Assembly: GCA_964473205.1 (NCBI GenBank)
Contig: CAYYOK010000005.1
Location: 10,991 to 74,990 of the forward strand
Length of the DNA stretch: 64,000 nt
Source: CAYMRL01 sp964473205
GTDB lineage: Bacteria > Deinococcota > Deinococci > Deinococcales > Trueperaceae
Reading direction: 5' to 3'
In this document: in pieces, positions 24,399-32,964 of the stretch
Numbering within the stretch: position 1 is the first letter of the stretch
Layout: every line of letters starts with the position of its first letter
The notes under the pieces: generated by a model
Told to the model about the DNA's origin: nothing
Databases searched by the model: none
The model's input: only the letters and a program-made list of their open reading frames with translations
Made by a program: the position numbers and the translations under genes

Positions 24399-26693
24399 AT
24401 GCACGCTCTCACATCCCCCATCGTGGCCGCGCACCAGCGGTCTGGTCCCGTCGTCATTCGGCTCCTGGCGCTGGCCGCGCTCTGGCTGGCGGCGCTGACG
24501 CTGACGTCCACGGCCTTCGCGCAGGCGGGCGAGACGCTCAGCGTCGAGGTCGTCTCGAGCCCGCCCGAGTACGTCTCGGGTGGCGACGCTCGCCTCGTCG
24601 TCGGCGTCCCCCGGCGCATCGCCCTCGCCGACGTCACCATCTGGAGCGGCAACCAGCAGGTGACCGCCGACTTCGCGCGGCGCGGCGACGCGCACGCGCT
24701 CGAGGGCGTGGTCAGCGGCCTGCCGCTGGGGACCACGACGATCACGGTCTTCGCCGGCCCGTTCAAGGCCACGCTCGACCTGACCAACCACGACATCAGG
24801 GGCCCGATGTTCTCCGGTCCGCCTCAGGAGGTGTTCGTCTGCGCCAGCGAGAGCCACCGCGCCACCGCGGGCCTGGGTGAGGTGCTCGACGAGGACTGCA
24901 GCCTCGCGCGGCAGGTCGACTTCCTCTACCTATCGACCACCACCAACAACTTCGAAGCCTTCGAGCCGGCTGCGGGCACGCCGGCCGACATCGCCTACGT
25001 GCAGGGGCCGATGGGCGAGCAGCCGCTGATCGTGCGCTGGGAGCGCGGCACCATCAACCGCTTCATCTACTCGATCGCGATCCCCTCAGTGGCGACCCAG
25101 GACGTCGATGCGCCCGACGTCAGCGGCTGGAACGGCCGCCTCGTCTACCAGTTCCAGGGCGGCGTCGGCATCGGCCACTACCAGGGCAGCCCGAGCCGCG
25201 GCAACATGCTCAATCCTCGGCTCCTGGCGAGCGGCTACGCCATCGCCTACTCGACCGGCAACCGCACCAGCACCCACTACGACCTGATCGTCGGCGGCGA
25301 GACCGCCATCATGGTCAAGGACCGCTTCGTCACCGCCTACGGCGCCCCGCTCTACACGGTCGGGCTCGGCGGCTCCGGCGGCGGCATCCAGCAGTACGTC
25401 TACGCGCAGAACCACCCCGGCCTGCTCGACGCGCTGATCCCGCAGTACTCCTACCCCGACATGGTCACGCAGACGATCCACGTCGGCGACTGCGAGCTGC
25501 TCGAGCGCTTCATGGACGCCAAGGTGGCCGAGGACCCGAGCAGCAGGTGGGCGACCTGGAGCAACCGCACCCTCCTGCAGGGCATGAACGCCTCCGACGA
25601 GCTGCCCAACCCGTACAACCAGGGCGCGCCTGGCCTCACCGAGTGCATCAACGGCTGGCGCGGCCTGTCGGCGCTGGCGCTCAACCCGCACTTCGGCACC
25701 GCGCCCGGCATCACCGCCGAGCAGCAGGCGGACACGCACTGGACCTACTTCGAGGACATCGTGCAGGTGGTAGGGCGCAGGGACGACGGCTTCGCGCGCA
25801 GCTCCTGGGACAACGTCGGCGTGCAGTACGGCCTGCGGGCGCTGCAGGGCGGCCACATCTCGCCTGAGGAGTTCCTCGAGCTCAACGCCGAGATCGGCGG
25901 CTGGAAGGATCAGGCCCAGATGGTGCAGGAGGGCTGCCCGTTCATCGAGCAGCTCTGCGCCGACCCCGCGCAGTTCGACCCGACGAGCTCGCGCAACATG
26001 AACCTGTCCAGCTCGGGCCGCCCCGCTCCTCGCACCGAAGGCGACCTCGGCGCCATCCGGGCGATCTGGAACAGCGGCCTGGTGTTCGTAGGCGACCGCC
26101 TAGGCGTGCCGGCCATCGACTGGCGCCCCTACCTCGAGCGGCAGCTCGACATGCACAACACCGTGCAGTCGTTCGCCGCGCGGCAGCGCATCATCGACGC
26201 CGGCGGCGACCCTGGCGAGATGGTCATCTGGTTCACGGACGTCGTCGATGGCGAGGGCGAGTTCGACCAGACGCCGCTGGCGCTGGAGGTGATCGACGAG
26301 TGGCTGACCAACATGCGCCGAGACCCGTCGCTGAGCGTCTCGGCGGCCCGTCCGGCGCGGGCGGTCGACTCCTGCTTCGACGCCTCGGGCGCCCTGATCT
26401 ACGCCGGCGAGGACGCCTGGGCGGGCATCATCGACGACGGCCCTGACGGCCCTGAAGGTGCCTGCGCCTCGGAGTTCGAGATCTACTCCAACTCGCGCAT
26501 CGTGGCGGGCGGCCCGATCACCGGGGACGTCTTCAAGTGCGTGCTCGTGAACGTAGACGAGGCGATCCGCCGCGGCGTCTACGGCTCCTGGCAGCCGAGT
26601 GCCGAGGAGCGCGCGCGGCTGATCGAGATCTTCCCGACCGGCGTCTGCGACTACGAGGCCGGCAACGTGCACCTGGCCGCCTGGTTCAACTGA
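24399..26693 (+). CDS. large exported DUF6351-type protein, putative alpha/beta hydrolase
   Basis: A 764-residue secreted protein. The signal peptide has a core at about residues 18-38 and cleavage at AFAQ. The sequence resembles DUF6351 proteins, with GWNGRLVYQFQGGVGIGHYQ, ASGYAIAYSTGNRT and YTVGLGGSGGGIQQYVYAQN. The last holds a G-x-S-x-G-like nucleophile elbow (GGSGG), so hydrolase activity on an extracellular ester or polymer is a reasonable inference. At least eight cysteines in the mature part suggest disulfides. AGGGAGGA precedes the ATG. The gene is monocistronic, divergent from an orphan LacI regulator and preceded by a perfect terminator. Confidence 0.7.
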   Translation: MHALTSPIVAAHQRSGPVVIRLLALAALWLAALTLTSTAFAQAGETLSVEVVSSPPEYVSGGDARLVVGVPRRIALADVTIWSGNQQVTADFARRGDAHALEGVVSGLPLGTTTITVFAGPFKATLDLTNHDIRGPMFSGPPQEVFVCASESHRATAGLGEVLDEDCSLARQVDFLYLSTTTNNFEAFEPAAGTPADIAYVQGPMGEQPLIVRWERGTINRFIYSIAIPSVATQDVDAPDVSGWNGRLVYQFQGGVGIGHYQGSPSRGNMLNPRLLASGYAIAYSTGNRTSTHYDLIVGGETAIMVKDRFVTAYGAPLYTVGLGGSGGGIQQYVYAQNHPGLLDALIPQYSYPDMVTQTIHVGDCELLERFMDAKVAEDPSSRWATWSNRTLLQGMNASDELPNPYNQGAPGLTECINGWRGLSALALNPHFGTAPGITAEQQADTHWTYFEDIVQVVGRRDDGFARSSWDNVGVQYGLRALQGGHISPEEFLELNAEIGGWKDQAQMVQEGCPFIEQLCADPAQFDPTSSRNMNLSSSGRPAPRTEGDLGAIRAIWNSGLVFVGDRLGVPAIDWRPYLERQLDMHNTVQSFAARQRIIDAGGDPGEMVIWFTDVVDGEGEFDQTPLALEVIDEWLTNMRRDPSLSVSAARPARAVDSCFDASGALIYAGEDAWAGIIDDGPDGPEGACASEFEIYSNSRIVAGGPITGDVFKCVLVNVDEAIRRGVYGSWQPSAEERARLIEIFPTGVCDYEAGNVHLAAWFN

Positions 26694-26707
26694 GCCGCTG
26701 CTGAAGC

Positions 26708-27661
26708 CTAGCCCAGCGCCTCGAAGCGCTCGATCGTGCGCCTAACGCCCTCCTCGAGCGGCGTCTCGTACGCCTGCTGCGCCGCGGCGCGCAGCGGTGC
26801 GTCGTCGAAGCCTTCCGGGAACGGCAGCTTCCCGTCACCCACCGTGACTCTGACGCCAGGGCGCAGGCGCTCGATCAGCGCCGCGACCTCGGCCACCTCG
26901 ACCAGTGGCCCACCCAGGTCGAAGACCCGCGCGCCCAGGCCGTCCTCGAGCGGCGCCAAGCGGCCGAACGCCGCGTCGATGAACTGCCTGGCCACATCGG
27001 AGGCCCAGTGGAACTGCATCCGCCCTCCGAAGCTGATGTGGCTCGAGCGTCCCTGGGCGGCTGCCGCCATGGCGACGGACGGCTCGCTGGTGACGCCCTG
27101 ATCGCGCCCGACCCCGTAGACGGTGTACGGTCTCAGCGCCGCGCTGGAGAGCCCGTGATTCGCCCAGTAGATCCGCGCCGTTCCCTCGTTGGCCACCTTG
27201 GTGACGCCGTACAGGGTACGAGGCAGTTTAGGCACCTCGTCGCTGACGATGCCCGGCGGGTAATCAGAAGCCGAGCCGTACACGGCTATCGACGAGGCGT
27301 AGGCGATATGCCCGATGCCGGCGGTGCGCGCGGCCTCGAAGACGTGCACCGTGCCCTGGACGTTCACGCGCGCTCCCAACGACGGGTTCGCGCGGCAGAA
27401 CGGCACCTGCAGAGCCGCAAGGTGGACGATGTGCTCGACGCCATGACCGGTGACCGCCGCGACGACCTGATCCTGCTCACCGATGTCGCCCTGCACGAAG
27501 GTCACGGCGTCGAGCTCTTCCTCGCTCATGAGTGCCTGAAGACGGGTGCGGTTGGTCGAGAGATCGAAAGCCACCGGCCGATGGCCCTGCTCCAACAGGT
27601 GCTTGACGGTCCAGGCGCCGAGGCAGCCGCCTGCGCCGGTGACCAGCACGGCGGAGCTCAC
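26708..27661 (-). CDS. NAD-dependent epimerase/dehydratase (extended SDR)
   Basis: A 317-residue extended short-chain dehydrogenase. The NAD-binding TGAGGCLG is at residues 8-15, the active-site YGVTK follows ASSIAVYGSAS, and HIVHLAALQVP is the usual beta4 element. The family epimerises or dehydrates nucleotide sugars, but several members act on free sugar acids, and the mid-region lacks anything that fixes the substrate. The start is GTG. It follows the FAH-family gene by 55 bases in the same direction, so the two are probably co-transcribed for sugar-acid catabolism (inference). Confidence 0.85.
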   Translation of the reverse strand: MSSAVLVTGAGGCLGAWTVKHLLEQGHRPVAFDLSTNRTRLQALMSEEELDAVTFVQGDIGEQDQVVAAVTGHGVEHIVHLAALQVPFCRANPSLGARVNVQGTVHVFEAARTAGIGHIAYASSIAVYGSASDYPPGIVSDEVPKLPRTLYGVTKVANEGTARIYWANHGLSSAALRPYTVYGVGRDQGVTSEPSVAMAAAAQGRSSHISFGGRMQFHWASDVARQFIDAAFGRLAPLEDGLGARVFDLGGPLVEVAEVAALIERLRPGVRVTVGDGKLPFPEGFDDAPLRAAAQQAYETPLEEGVRRTIERFEALG

Positions 27662-27716
27662 AGGCGGGACCTAGCCGAGGGCGTGTGAGCTCGGCCGCGC
27701 GCGGGCTCTGCCGCGC

Positions 27717-28670
27717 TCACACGAACCTCGTCACCAACCGCCCCAGCGGCCCGACCTCCACGACGTACTCGTCGCCCGGCATGACCCAGTCCTTCTGAGG
27801 GCGGCCGAGGACCACGCCCTCGGGCGTGCCGGTGACGATCACGTCGCCGGCGGTGAGCGTCATGTAGCGGCTGGCGTAAGCGATGACCTCGGCGACGGAG
27901 AAGATCATGTCGGCTGTCGAGCTGTCCTGGCGCAGGTCGCCGTTGAGCCAGCCGCGCACGCGCATGTCCTGCGGATCGCCAGCCTCATCCGCCGTCAGCA
28001 CGTACGGCCCGATCGGCAGGAAGCCGTCGAGGGTCTTGCCCAGCAGCCACTGGCCGGAGCGCATCTGCAGGACCCTTTCGGACACGTCGTTGGCGTTGAA
28101 GTAGCCGAGGACGTGCTCGAGGGCCTCGCTCTCCGGTATGTCGCGGCCGCCGCGGCCGAGCACGACGCCGAGCTCGGACTCGTAGTCGACCTGCTCGAGT
28201 CCCTGGATGTTCACCGAGGCTCCTTGCGGAGCCAGCGTGTTGGAGAACTTGCCGAACAGGACGGGCTCCTTCGGCTCGGCCATGCCGGACTCCGCGGCGT
28301 GACGGCGGTAGTTGAGGCCGACGCAGAGGATCTTGCTGGGCTCGGGCACCACCGGCGCGAGGTCCAGGTCATCGAGGGCGCCGGCGAACGGGCCGTCGGT
28401 GGCGCGCGCCACCAGGCTGCCGAGCGCGTCCAGGGCGGCCTCGCCCGCGGCGAAGAAGGCAGCGGCGTCGAGGAGGTCGTTGCCGATCGGCACGCCCCGC
28501 CCCCTCAGGGCGCCGAGCGGGCTGTCGGCGCCGTGGCGCTGCGCGGCGGCCGCCACGTCCAGGACACCTGAAGGAGTGACGACTCCGAGGAGCGCGCGGA
28601 CCCTGAGCTTCGTGCCGCTCGGTGCTATCGAAGGGCCGGCCGGTGCGGGGTAGTAGCTGACTAGCTTCAT
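27717..28670 (-). CDS. fumarylacetoacetate hydrolase family protein
   Basis: A 317-residue FAH-superfamily enzyme that cleaves or hydrates 2,4-diketo or 2-keto acid substrates with a divalent metal. The core motifs are CVGLNYRRHAAESG, the metal-binding VDYESELGVVLGR, FNANDVSERVLQ, KTLDGFLPIGPY and VTGTPEGVVLG. The N-terminal about 80 residues form the usual cap domain. It precedes an SDR gene in the same direction, and a CitE-like lyase gene lies upstream beyond the vapBC remnant. This suggests breakdown of keto-sugar acids or related C5-C6 compounds, but the exact reaction cannot be read off. Confidence 0.88.
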   Translation of the reverse strand: MKLVSYYPAPAGPSIAPSGTKLRVRALLGVVTPSGVLDVAAAAQRHGADSPLGALRGRGVPIGNDLLDAAAFFAAGEAALDALGSLVARATDGPFAGALDDLDLAPVVPEPSKILCVGLNYRRHAAESGMAEPKEPVLFGKFSNTLAPQGASVNIQGLEQVDYESELGVVLGRGGRDIPESEALEHVLGYFNANDVSERVLQMRSGQWLLGKTLDGFLPIGPYVLTADEAGDPQDMRVRGWLNGDLRQDSSTADMIFSVAEVIAYASRYMTLTAGDVIVTGTPEGVVLGRPQKDWVMPGDEYVVEVGPLGRLVTRFV

Positions 28671-28740
28671 GCCTCATAGTCTCACGCGCTGCGGGGGAGA
28701 GCGTCCGGCTGGCGATAGATGTGGGGCTGGTCTAGCCGTT

Positions 28741-28875
28741 CCAGCTCGGCCGTTCAAGGTAGAGCCGCACCCGATGGGCCTCATGCCGGGAATCGATCCT
28801 GACGAGTCGAACCAACTATTGGATGAACTCTAGGTCGAGGAGTACTTGAGGAAGCACAAGAATGATCGTTCCTGA
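28741..28875 (+). pseudogene. VapB-type antitoxin remnant with nonsense mutation
   Basis: The frame reads PARPFKVEPHPMGLMPGID, then DPDESNQLLDEL, a TAG stop, then VEEYLRKHKNDRS. This is the C-terminal half of a VapB antitoxin that binds the VapC toxin. The expected DELEVEEYLRK is broken by a single GAG-to-TAG change at 28831-28833. No N-terminal DNA-binding part is visible upstream. Its end overlaps the toxin start, as in intact vapBC operons. Confidence 0.65.
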
Positions 28876-29112
28876 CGTCAACCTGCCGCTTCACGCCTAC
28901 GACTCGAAGGCACCACCTCGTTCGTGCCGGAGCCGAGCACGAGGCATGCGGAAGTCCTCTTCGGACTGTTGAAAAGCGTGGGTACCGCGGGCAACCTGAC
29001 GACGGACGCACACCTCGCCGCATTGGCCATCGACAATCAGGCGGAGCTGCACTCGACCGACGCCGACTTTGGGAGGTTCAAGGGGCTACGCTGGGTCAAC
29101 CCGCTAGATTGA
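28862..29112 (+). pseudogene. VapC PIN-domain toxin remnant (deletion and frameshift)
   Basis: The start encodes MIVPDVNLPLHAYDSKAP, the classic VapC N-terminus with the first PIN-domain aspartate. After this the reading frame shifts, and from about 28924 a second frame encodes the C-terminal part: HAEVLFGLLKSVGTAGNLTT, DAHLAALAIDNQAELHSTD and ADFGRFKGLRWVNPLD. About 60 residues are missing between the two pieces compared with a usual 130-140 residue VapC ribonuclease. The gene is therefore inactivated. Confidence 0.75.
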
Positions 29113-29142
29113 TTCGGCAGGAGTGAAGCGCGCCAGGGCGCG

Positions 29143-29184
29143 CCTAATCCTCGTCACCTAATCCTCGTCACCTAATCCTCGTCA
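29143..29184. repeat. three exact 14-bp tandem copies at a gene end
   Basis: CCTAATCCTCGTCA occurs three times without interruption (29143, 29157, 29171). The third copy contains the stop codon of the CitE-like gene, so two extra copies of the last codons lie just after its end. This looks like slippage duplication. Confidence 0.85.
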
Positions 29185-30095
29185 GAAGCCGCGAGTACGG
29201 ACCGCGCCTGGCGCAGTACCGCCTCGTCTATCATCCTGCCATCGACTGACGATGCACCGAGTCGAGAACCTCCTGCCCCGGCGCCCACGAGCCGTCTGGC
29301 CCAAAGCACTTCCTCTTGGCTCGGCCTGAACCCTTCGTGCACATGCTGCACGTGCGCCGGATGGATGACGAGCTTGCCGTTGAACCCCTGAGCCCTGGAA
29401 CGACGCGCGGCGGCCACCGCGAGCTCGAACGGTCGGATCTGGAGAAGCGGGGTGTCGATGCAGTACCGCGATCCGGCAGCCGAGGCAGCGATGACGATCC
29501 GAGCTCGCGCATGGTCCAGCACGGACAGCCGCGCGCCGGTCACGTCCTCCTCGCGCTCGTGCCGCCCCCCAGCTACGCCCGTTCCGCCCGAGAGAGCCGG
29601 CGGCAAGCCGAGGTCTGCCGCGAAGTCCTCCCCACCGAACGCGACTCCGATGACCGACCGCTGAGCCAGGATCTCGTCCACGCGCGTGAGTCCGGCCGCC
29701 GACTCGATCAGCGGAACGACTCCGACGGCACGCAACTCCTGAGCCTCGAGCGCTGCCGCCGCGGCGGCTACGTCTCCGGCCGACGAGGCCTTGGGCACGA
29801 TCAGCAGATCGAGGCGTGGACCGGCGGAACGCAGGTCGTCGGCGAACTGAGGATCGCTGGCGGCATGAGTGCGCAGAGCGACGACCTTTGGCAACCAGGG
29901 ATCCCCGCCCGAACCGGGCGTCAGCAGCCGGGCTACGCGCTCGCGCGCGGCATGCAGGTCGTCCGCCGCTACCCCGTCCTCCAAGTCGAGGACGACGGCA
30001 TCCGGCCGAACCTCGGCCAGCTTGGCCACGAACCGGTCGTTCGCTCCCGGGACGAAGAGCCAGCTACGCGCTGGTCGGGACGGCAGCTCGCGCAT
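29172..30095 (-). CDS. HpcH/HpaI aldolase / CitE-like CoA-ester lyase
   Basis: A 307-residue TIM-barrel enzyme of the citrate-lyase beta/malyl-CoA lyase class, which splits (methyl)malyl- or citramalyl-CoA type thioesters to acetyl-CoA plus a keto acid. SWLFVPGANDRFVAKL at the N-terminus, VVLDLEDGV and GVAFGGEDFAADLG (acidic metal ligand) are family signatures, as is KLVIHPAHVQHV near the end. It begins 10 bases after the gamma-glutamyltransferase gene and is the last gene of the MaoC-ABC-CoA transferase operon. With the CoA-transferase and hydratase it can form a complete activate-hydrate-cleave route. Confidence 0.85.
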   Translation of the reverse strand: MRELPSRPARSWLFVPGANDRFVAKLAEVRPDAVVLDLEDGVAADDLHAARERVARLLTPGSGGDPWLPKVVALRTHAASDPQFADDLRSAGPRLDLLIVPKASSAGDVAAAAAALEAQELRAVGVVPLIESAAGLTRVDEILAQRSVIGVAFGGEDFAADLGLPPALSGGTGVAGGRHEREEDVTGARLSVLDHARARIVIAASAAGSRYCIDTPLLQIRPFELAVAAARRSRAQGFNGKLVIHPAHVQHVHEGFRPSQEEVLWARRLVGAGAGGSRLGASSVDGRMIDEAVLRQARSVLAASDED

Positions 30096-30105
30096 CGACG
30101 ACGGG

Positions 30106-31716
30106 TCAGTGCCGCGCGATGCCGACGGCGCCGCCGTCCTTGCGCGGGTCGGAGCCGCCCCTGAAGCTGCCGTTCTCGCTCATGGCGATCTGGACCTTCG
30201 CGAACGTCCTCTCGTAGTTCCTCAGCGACCGCTCGACGTTCATGCCCCTAGCCTTCAGCGCCTCCACGGTGCGCCGCGGCACGCGCAGCTCGCAGTAGAC
30301 GGGCGTTCCCTCCGAGTGGAAGCGGGGAGCGTCGGCCGCCTCGACGGGAGACATGCCGAAGTCGATGAGGTTGCTGATCGCCTGGCTGACCGCCGACGAG
30401 ATCGACCAGCCGCCCGGCGCGCCGATCACCACCCACGGCGCGCCGTCCTTCATGATCACCGATGGCGAGATGGCGCTGGCGCGAGCCTTGCCCGGCTCAT
30501 AGGAGTTGGGGCGGCCGGGGAGCGGGTCCATCAGCGACACGCAGTTGTTCCAGGTGAAACCGGTGCCGGGGACCACGATGCCGGCGCAGGTCGTCAGCGT
30601 GTGCGTTATCGACACGCAGTTGCCGAGCTCGTCCATCACCGAGATGTGCGTGGTGAAGCCGGGCTTGTTGAGCTGCTTGCGGTCCGGCAGCTCGCCGCGC
30701 CTGATCTTGGCGGCGATCTCGGCCGCGTACTCCTTGCTCAGCAGCCTCTCGACGTCGACGTGTGCGAACTGGGGGTCGGCGAGGTGGTTGCCGCGCGTGA
30801 CCCCGACCCAGGCGAGGGCCGCGGCGACGATGAAGCCGTGCTCCGGCCCGCTGTGGTCCAAGCTAGCCAGGTCGAAGTTCTCCAGCACGTTCAGCACCTG
30901 GAGAGTGAGCAGCCCGCCACCCGGCACCGCCGAGCTGTGCACCTCGTAGCCGCGGTAGGTGGTCTTGAGAGGAGGCTCGACGACTGGCCGGTAGGTGGCG
31001 AGGTCCTCGCGCGTCACGAACGCGCCGTTGGCCTCGAAGTCCGCCATGATCACGTCCGCCAGGCCGCCGGTGTAGAACTCGTCGGCTCCATGATCGGCGA
31101 TGCTCTGCAGCGCGCGAGCCTGGTCGGGGTTGCGGTAGGCGTGGCCGGTCTCCATCATGTCGCCGGTCGAGCCGTGAAACAGCGCCTTGGCGGCCTCGTT
31201 GTAGGCGTACTTCTCGCGCGGATGCGGGAGCTCCGGCAGCATCGGCTTGCGCACGTGCTCGGCGACGTACTCGGGCACCAGGTAGCCGGCCTCGGAGAGC
31301 TCGATGCTCGGGCGCAGCAGCTCGGCCCACGGCCTGGTGGCGTAGCGGCGGTGAAGCTCGCCGAAGCCAGCCACCGTGCCCGGGGTCATGATCGAGGTGT
31401 AGTCGCGCAGGTTGCGGTGGTCGTCGAAGAGCGCGAAGCGCCACAGGTCGGTGAAGCCCCTGACGTCGTCGACCCAGATGTCCGGGCGCATCTTCGAGCC
31501 GATGCGCGGCCAGAAGCCGATGTGCTCGAAGGTGCCCGTCGCCGCCTGGTAGACGGTCGCCGAGCCCCAGCCTCCCAGGCCGCACATGAACGGGTCGGAG
31601 ACCATCTGCATGAAGCCTGCCGCGACGGCAGCATCGCAGGCGTTGCCGCCCGCCTCCAGCACCTCGACGCCCAGCTCTACCGCCGCTGGCTGCGGAGCGA
31701 CGACCACGCCTTTCAC
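30106..31716 (-). CDS. gamma-glutamyltransferase family protein (Ntn hydrolase)
   Basis: A 536-residue Ntn-fold enzyme that matures by self-cleavage and hydrolyses or transfers gamma-glutamyl groups. The nucleophile threonine is expected at residue 355 in GFTTHISVMDELGNCVSITH, the start of the small subunit. Upstream motifs include AGGNACDAAVAAGF and MCGLGGWGSATVY, and the oxyanion region is GAPGGWSISSAVSQ. No signal peptide is visible, unlike most GGTs, so it is probably cytoplasmic. The GTG start overlaps the stop of the CoA-transferase gene (GTGA). Its operon suggests it processes an imported gamma-glutamyl or peptide-like conjugate; other hydrolytic roles are possible. Confidence 0.85.
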   Translation of the reverse strand: MKGVVVAPQPAAVELGVEVLEAGGNACDAAVAAGFMQMVSDPFMCGLGGWGSATVYQAATGTFEHIGFWPRIGSKMRPDIWVDDVRGFTDLWRFALFDDHRNLRDYTSIMTPGTVAGFGELHRRYATRPWAELLRPSIELSEAGYLVPEYVAEHVRKPMLPELPHPREKYAYNEAAKALFHGSTGDMMETGHAYRNPDQARALQSIADHGADEFYTGGLADVIMADFEANGAFVTREDLATYRPVVEPPLKTTYRGYEVHSSAVPGGGLLTLQVLNVLENFDLASLDHSGPEHGFIVAAALAWVGVTRGNHLADPQFAHVDVERLLSKEYAAEIAAKIRRGELPDRKQLNKPGFTTHISVMDELGNCVSITHTLTTCAGIVVPGTGFTWNNCVSLMDPLPGRPNSYEPGKARASAISPSVIMKDGAPWVVIGAPGGWSISSAVSQAISNLIDFGMSPVEAADAPRFHSEGTPVYCELRVPRRTVEALKARGMNVERSLRNYERTFAKVQIAMSENGSFRGGSDPRKDGGAVGIARH

Positions 31717-32960
31717 TGCCGAACCACCTCCGTGTCTAGTTGGATGACGCCTGCGCCGGCAAGCTCGCTCAGGGCGCCAGCGTCGAGACCTGCGAGCGAG
31801 GTGAGCACGTCGCGAGTGTCGGCGCCGAGCGCGGGTGCCCTGAGCGGCGCGACCGACGCGCCATGAGCTTGGATCGGCCCCGCGACCTGCCTTACGGTCC
31901 CGAACGTCGGGTGCTGATAGTCGATGATCAGCTCCTGCGCCGCGACCTGCGGGTCGGCGAGCGCCTGCGCCAGGTCGTTGACCGGCGCGACGGGCACGCC
32001 GCCTTCGAGCAGCTCGAGCCAGTGAGTCACGCTGCGCGACCTGAAGGTGGCCTCGAGCAGGGCGAGCAGCTCGGCCTTGTGCTGGTAGCGGCCGGTCATG
32101 GTGGCGAAACGAGGCTCGAGCATGACGGGCAGGTCGAGGCGCCTGGCCAGCTCGCGGTAGAAGGCGTCCGTCTGGCACATGACCATCAGCCAGCCGTCGG
32201 CCGCCTCGAAGAGCTGCGATGGGACTATCGACGGGTGGCCGCCGCGGGGCTGACGCTCGGGCCGGTAGTCGCGCGACAGCACCCAGCTCGCTACGTAGTT
32301 GGTGAGGTTGAGGGCCGTGGAGAAGAGGCTGGTGTCGAAGTCGCCGCCCAGTCCCGTGGCGCGTGCGCGGTGCACGCCCGCCAGCAGCGCGACAGCGGCC
32401 GCCAACCCTGCGGAGAAGTCCACGACGCTCACGCCGGCCCGCGCGGGTGGGCCGCCGGGTTCGCCGCCCAGCGCCGCCATGCCGGTGAGAGCCTGGATGA
32501 TGTAGTCGTAGGCGGGTTGATCGGCGCGCGGTCCCTCTCGCCCGAAGCCCGTCAGGAACGTGCAGACGATGGCGGGGTTGAACGCCTTCAGGTCGTCGTA
32601 GGTGATCCTGAGGCTGGCCGCCGAGCTGCCGCGGGAGTTGGAGAACACCGCGTCCGAGCGCTCCACCAGCCGCGTGAACACCTCGCGCCCGCGGGGGTCC
32701 TTCAGGTCGAGAGTGACGCTCCTCTTGTTGCGGTTGAGGCTCTGGAAGAAGAGGCTGTCGGCGTCTTGCGCCCACGGCGGCACGCTGCGGCCGATGTCGC
32801 CGTGACCGGGCACCTCGATCTTGATGACCTCGGCGCCGAGGTCGGCCAGCACCATCGTGGCGAACGGCCCGGCGCCGTACTGCTCCACGGCCAAGACTCG
32901 TATGTCGCTGAGCGGCAGCGCTGCCACGGGCGGCGTTGCGTCGGCTAACGGGGCTGTCAC
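31713..32960 (-). CDS. family III CoA-transferase (CaiB/BaiF type)
   Basis: A 415-residue CoA-transferase. ADLGAEVIKIEVPGHGD, NRNKRSVTLDLKDPRGR and QPAYDYIIQALTGM are family signatures. The aspartate in SVVDFSAG (residue 181) occupies the place of the catalytic Asp169 of formyl-CoA transferase. It moves CoA from a donor such as succinyl-CoA onto a carboxylic acid. It starts with GTG 4 bases after the DppC-like gene and is coupled to the GGT gene. With MaoC and CitE in the same operon, itaconate or mesaconate-like acids are candidate substrates (inference). Confidence 0.9.
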   Translation of the reverse strand: MTAPLADATPPVAALPLSDIRVLAVEQYGAGPFATMVLADLGAEVIKIEVPGHGDIGRSVPPWAQDADSLFFQSLNRNKRSVTLDLKDPRGREVFTRLVERSDAVFSNSRGSSAASLRITYDDLKAFNPAIVCTFLTGFGREGPRADQPAYDYIIQALTGMAALGGEPGGPPARAGVSVVDFSAGLAAAVALLAGVHRARATGLGGDFDTSLFSTALNLTNYVASWVLSRDYRPERQPRGGHPSIVPSQLFEAADGWLMVMCQTDAFYRELARRLDLPVMLEPRFATMTGRYQHKAELLALLEATFRSRSVTHWLELLEGGVPVAPVNDLAQALADPQVAAQELIIDYQHPTFGTVRQVAGPIQAHGASVAPLRAPALGADTRDVLTSLAGLDAGALSELAGAGVIQLDTEVVRQ

Positions 32961-32964
32961 TTGC

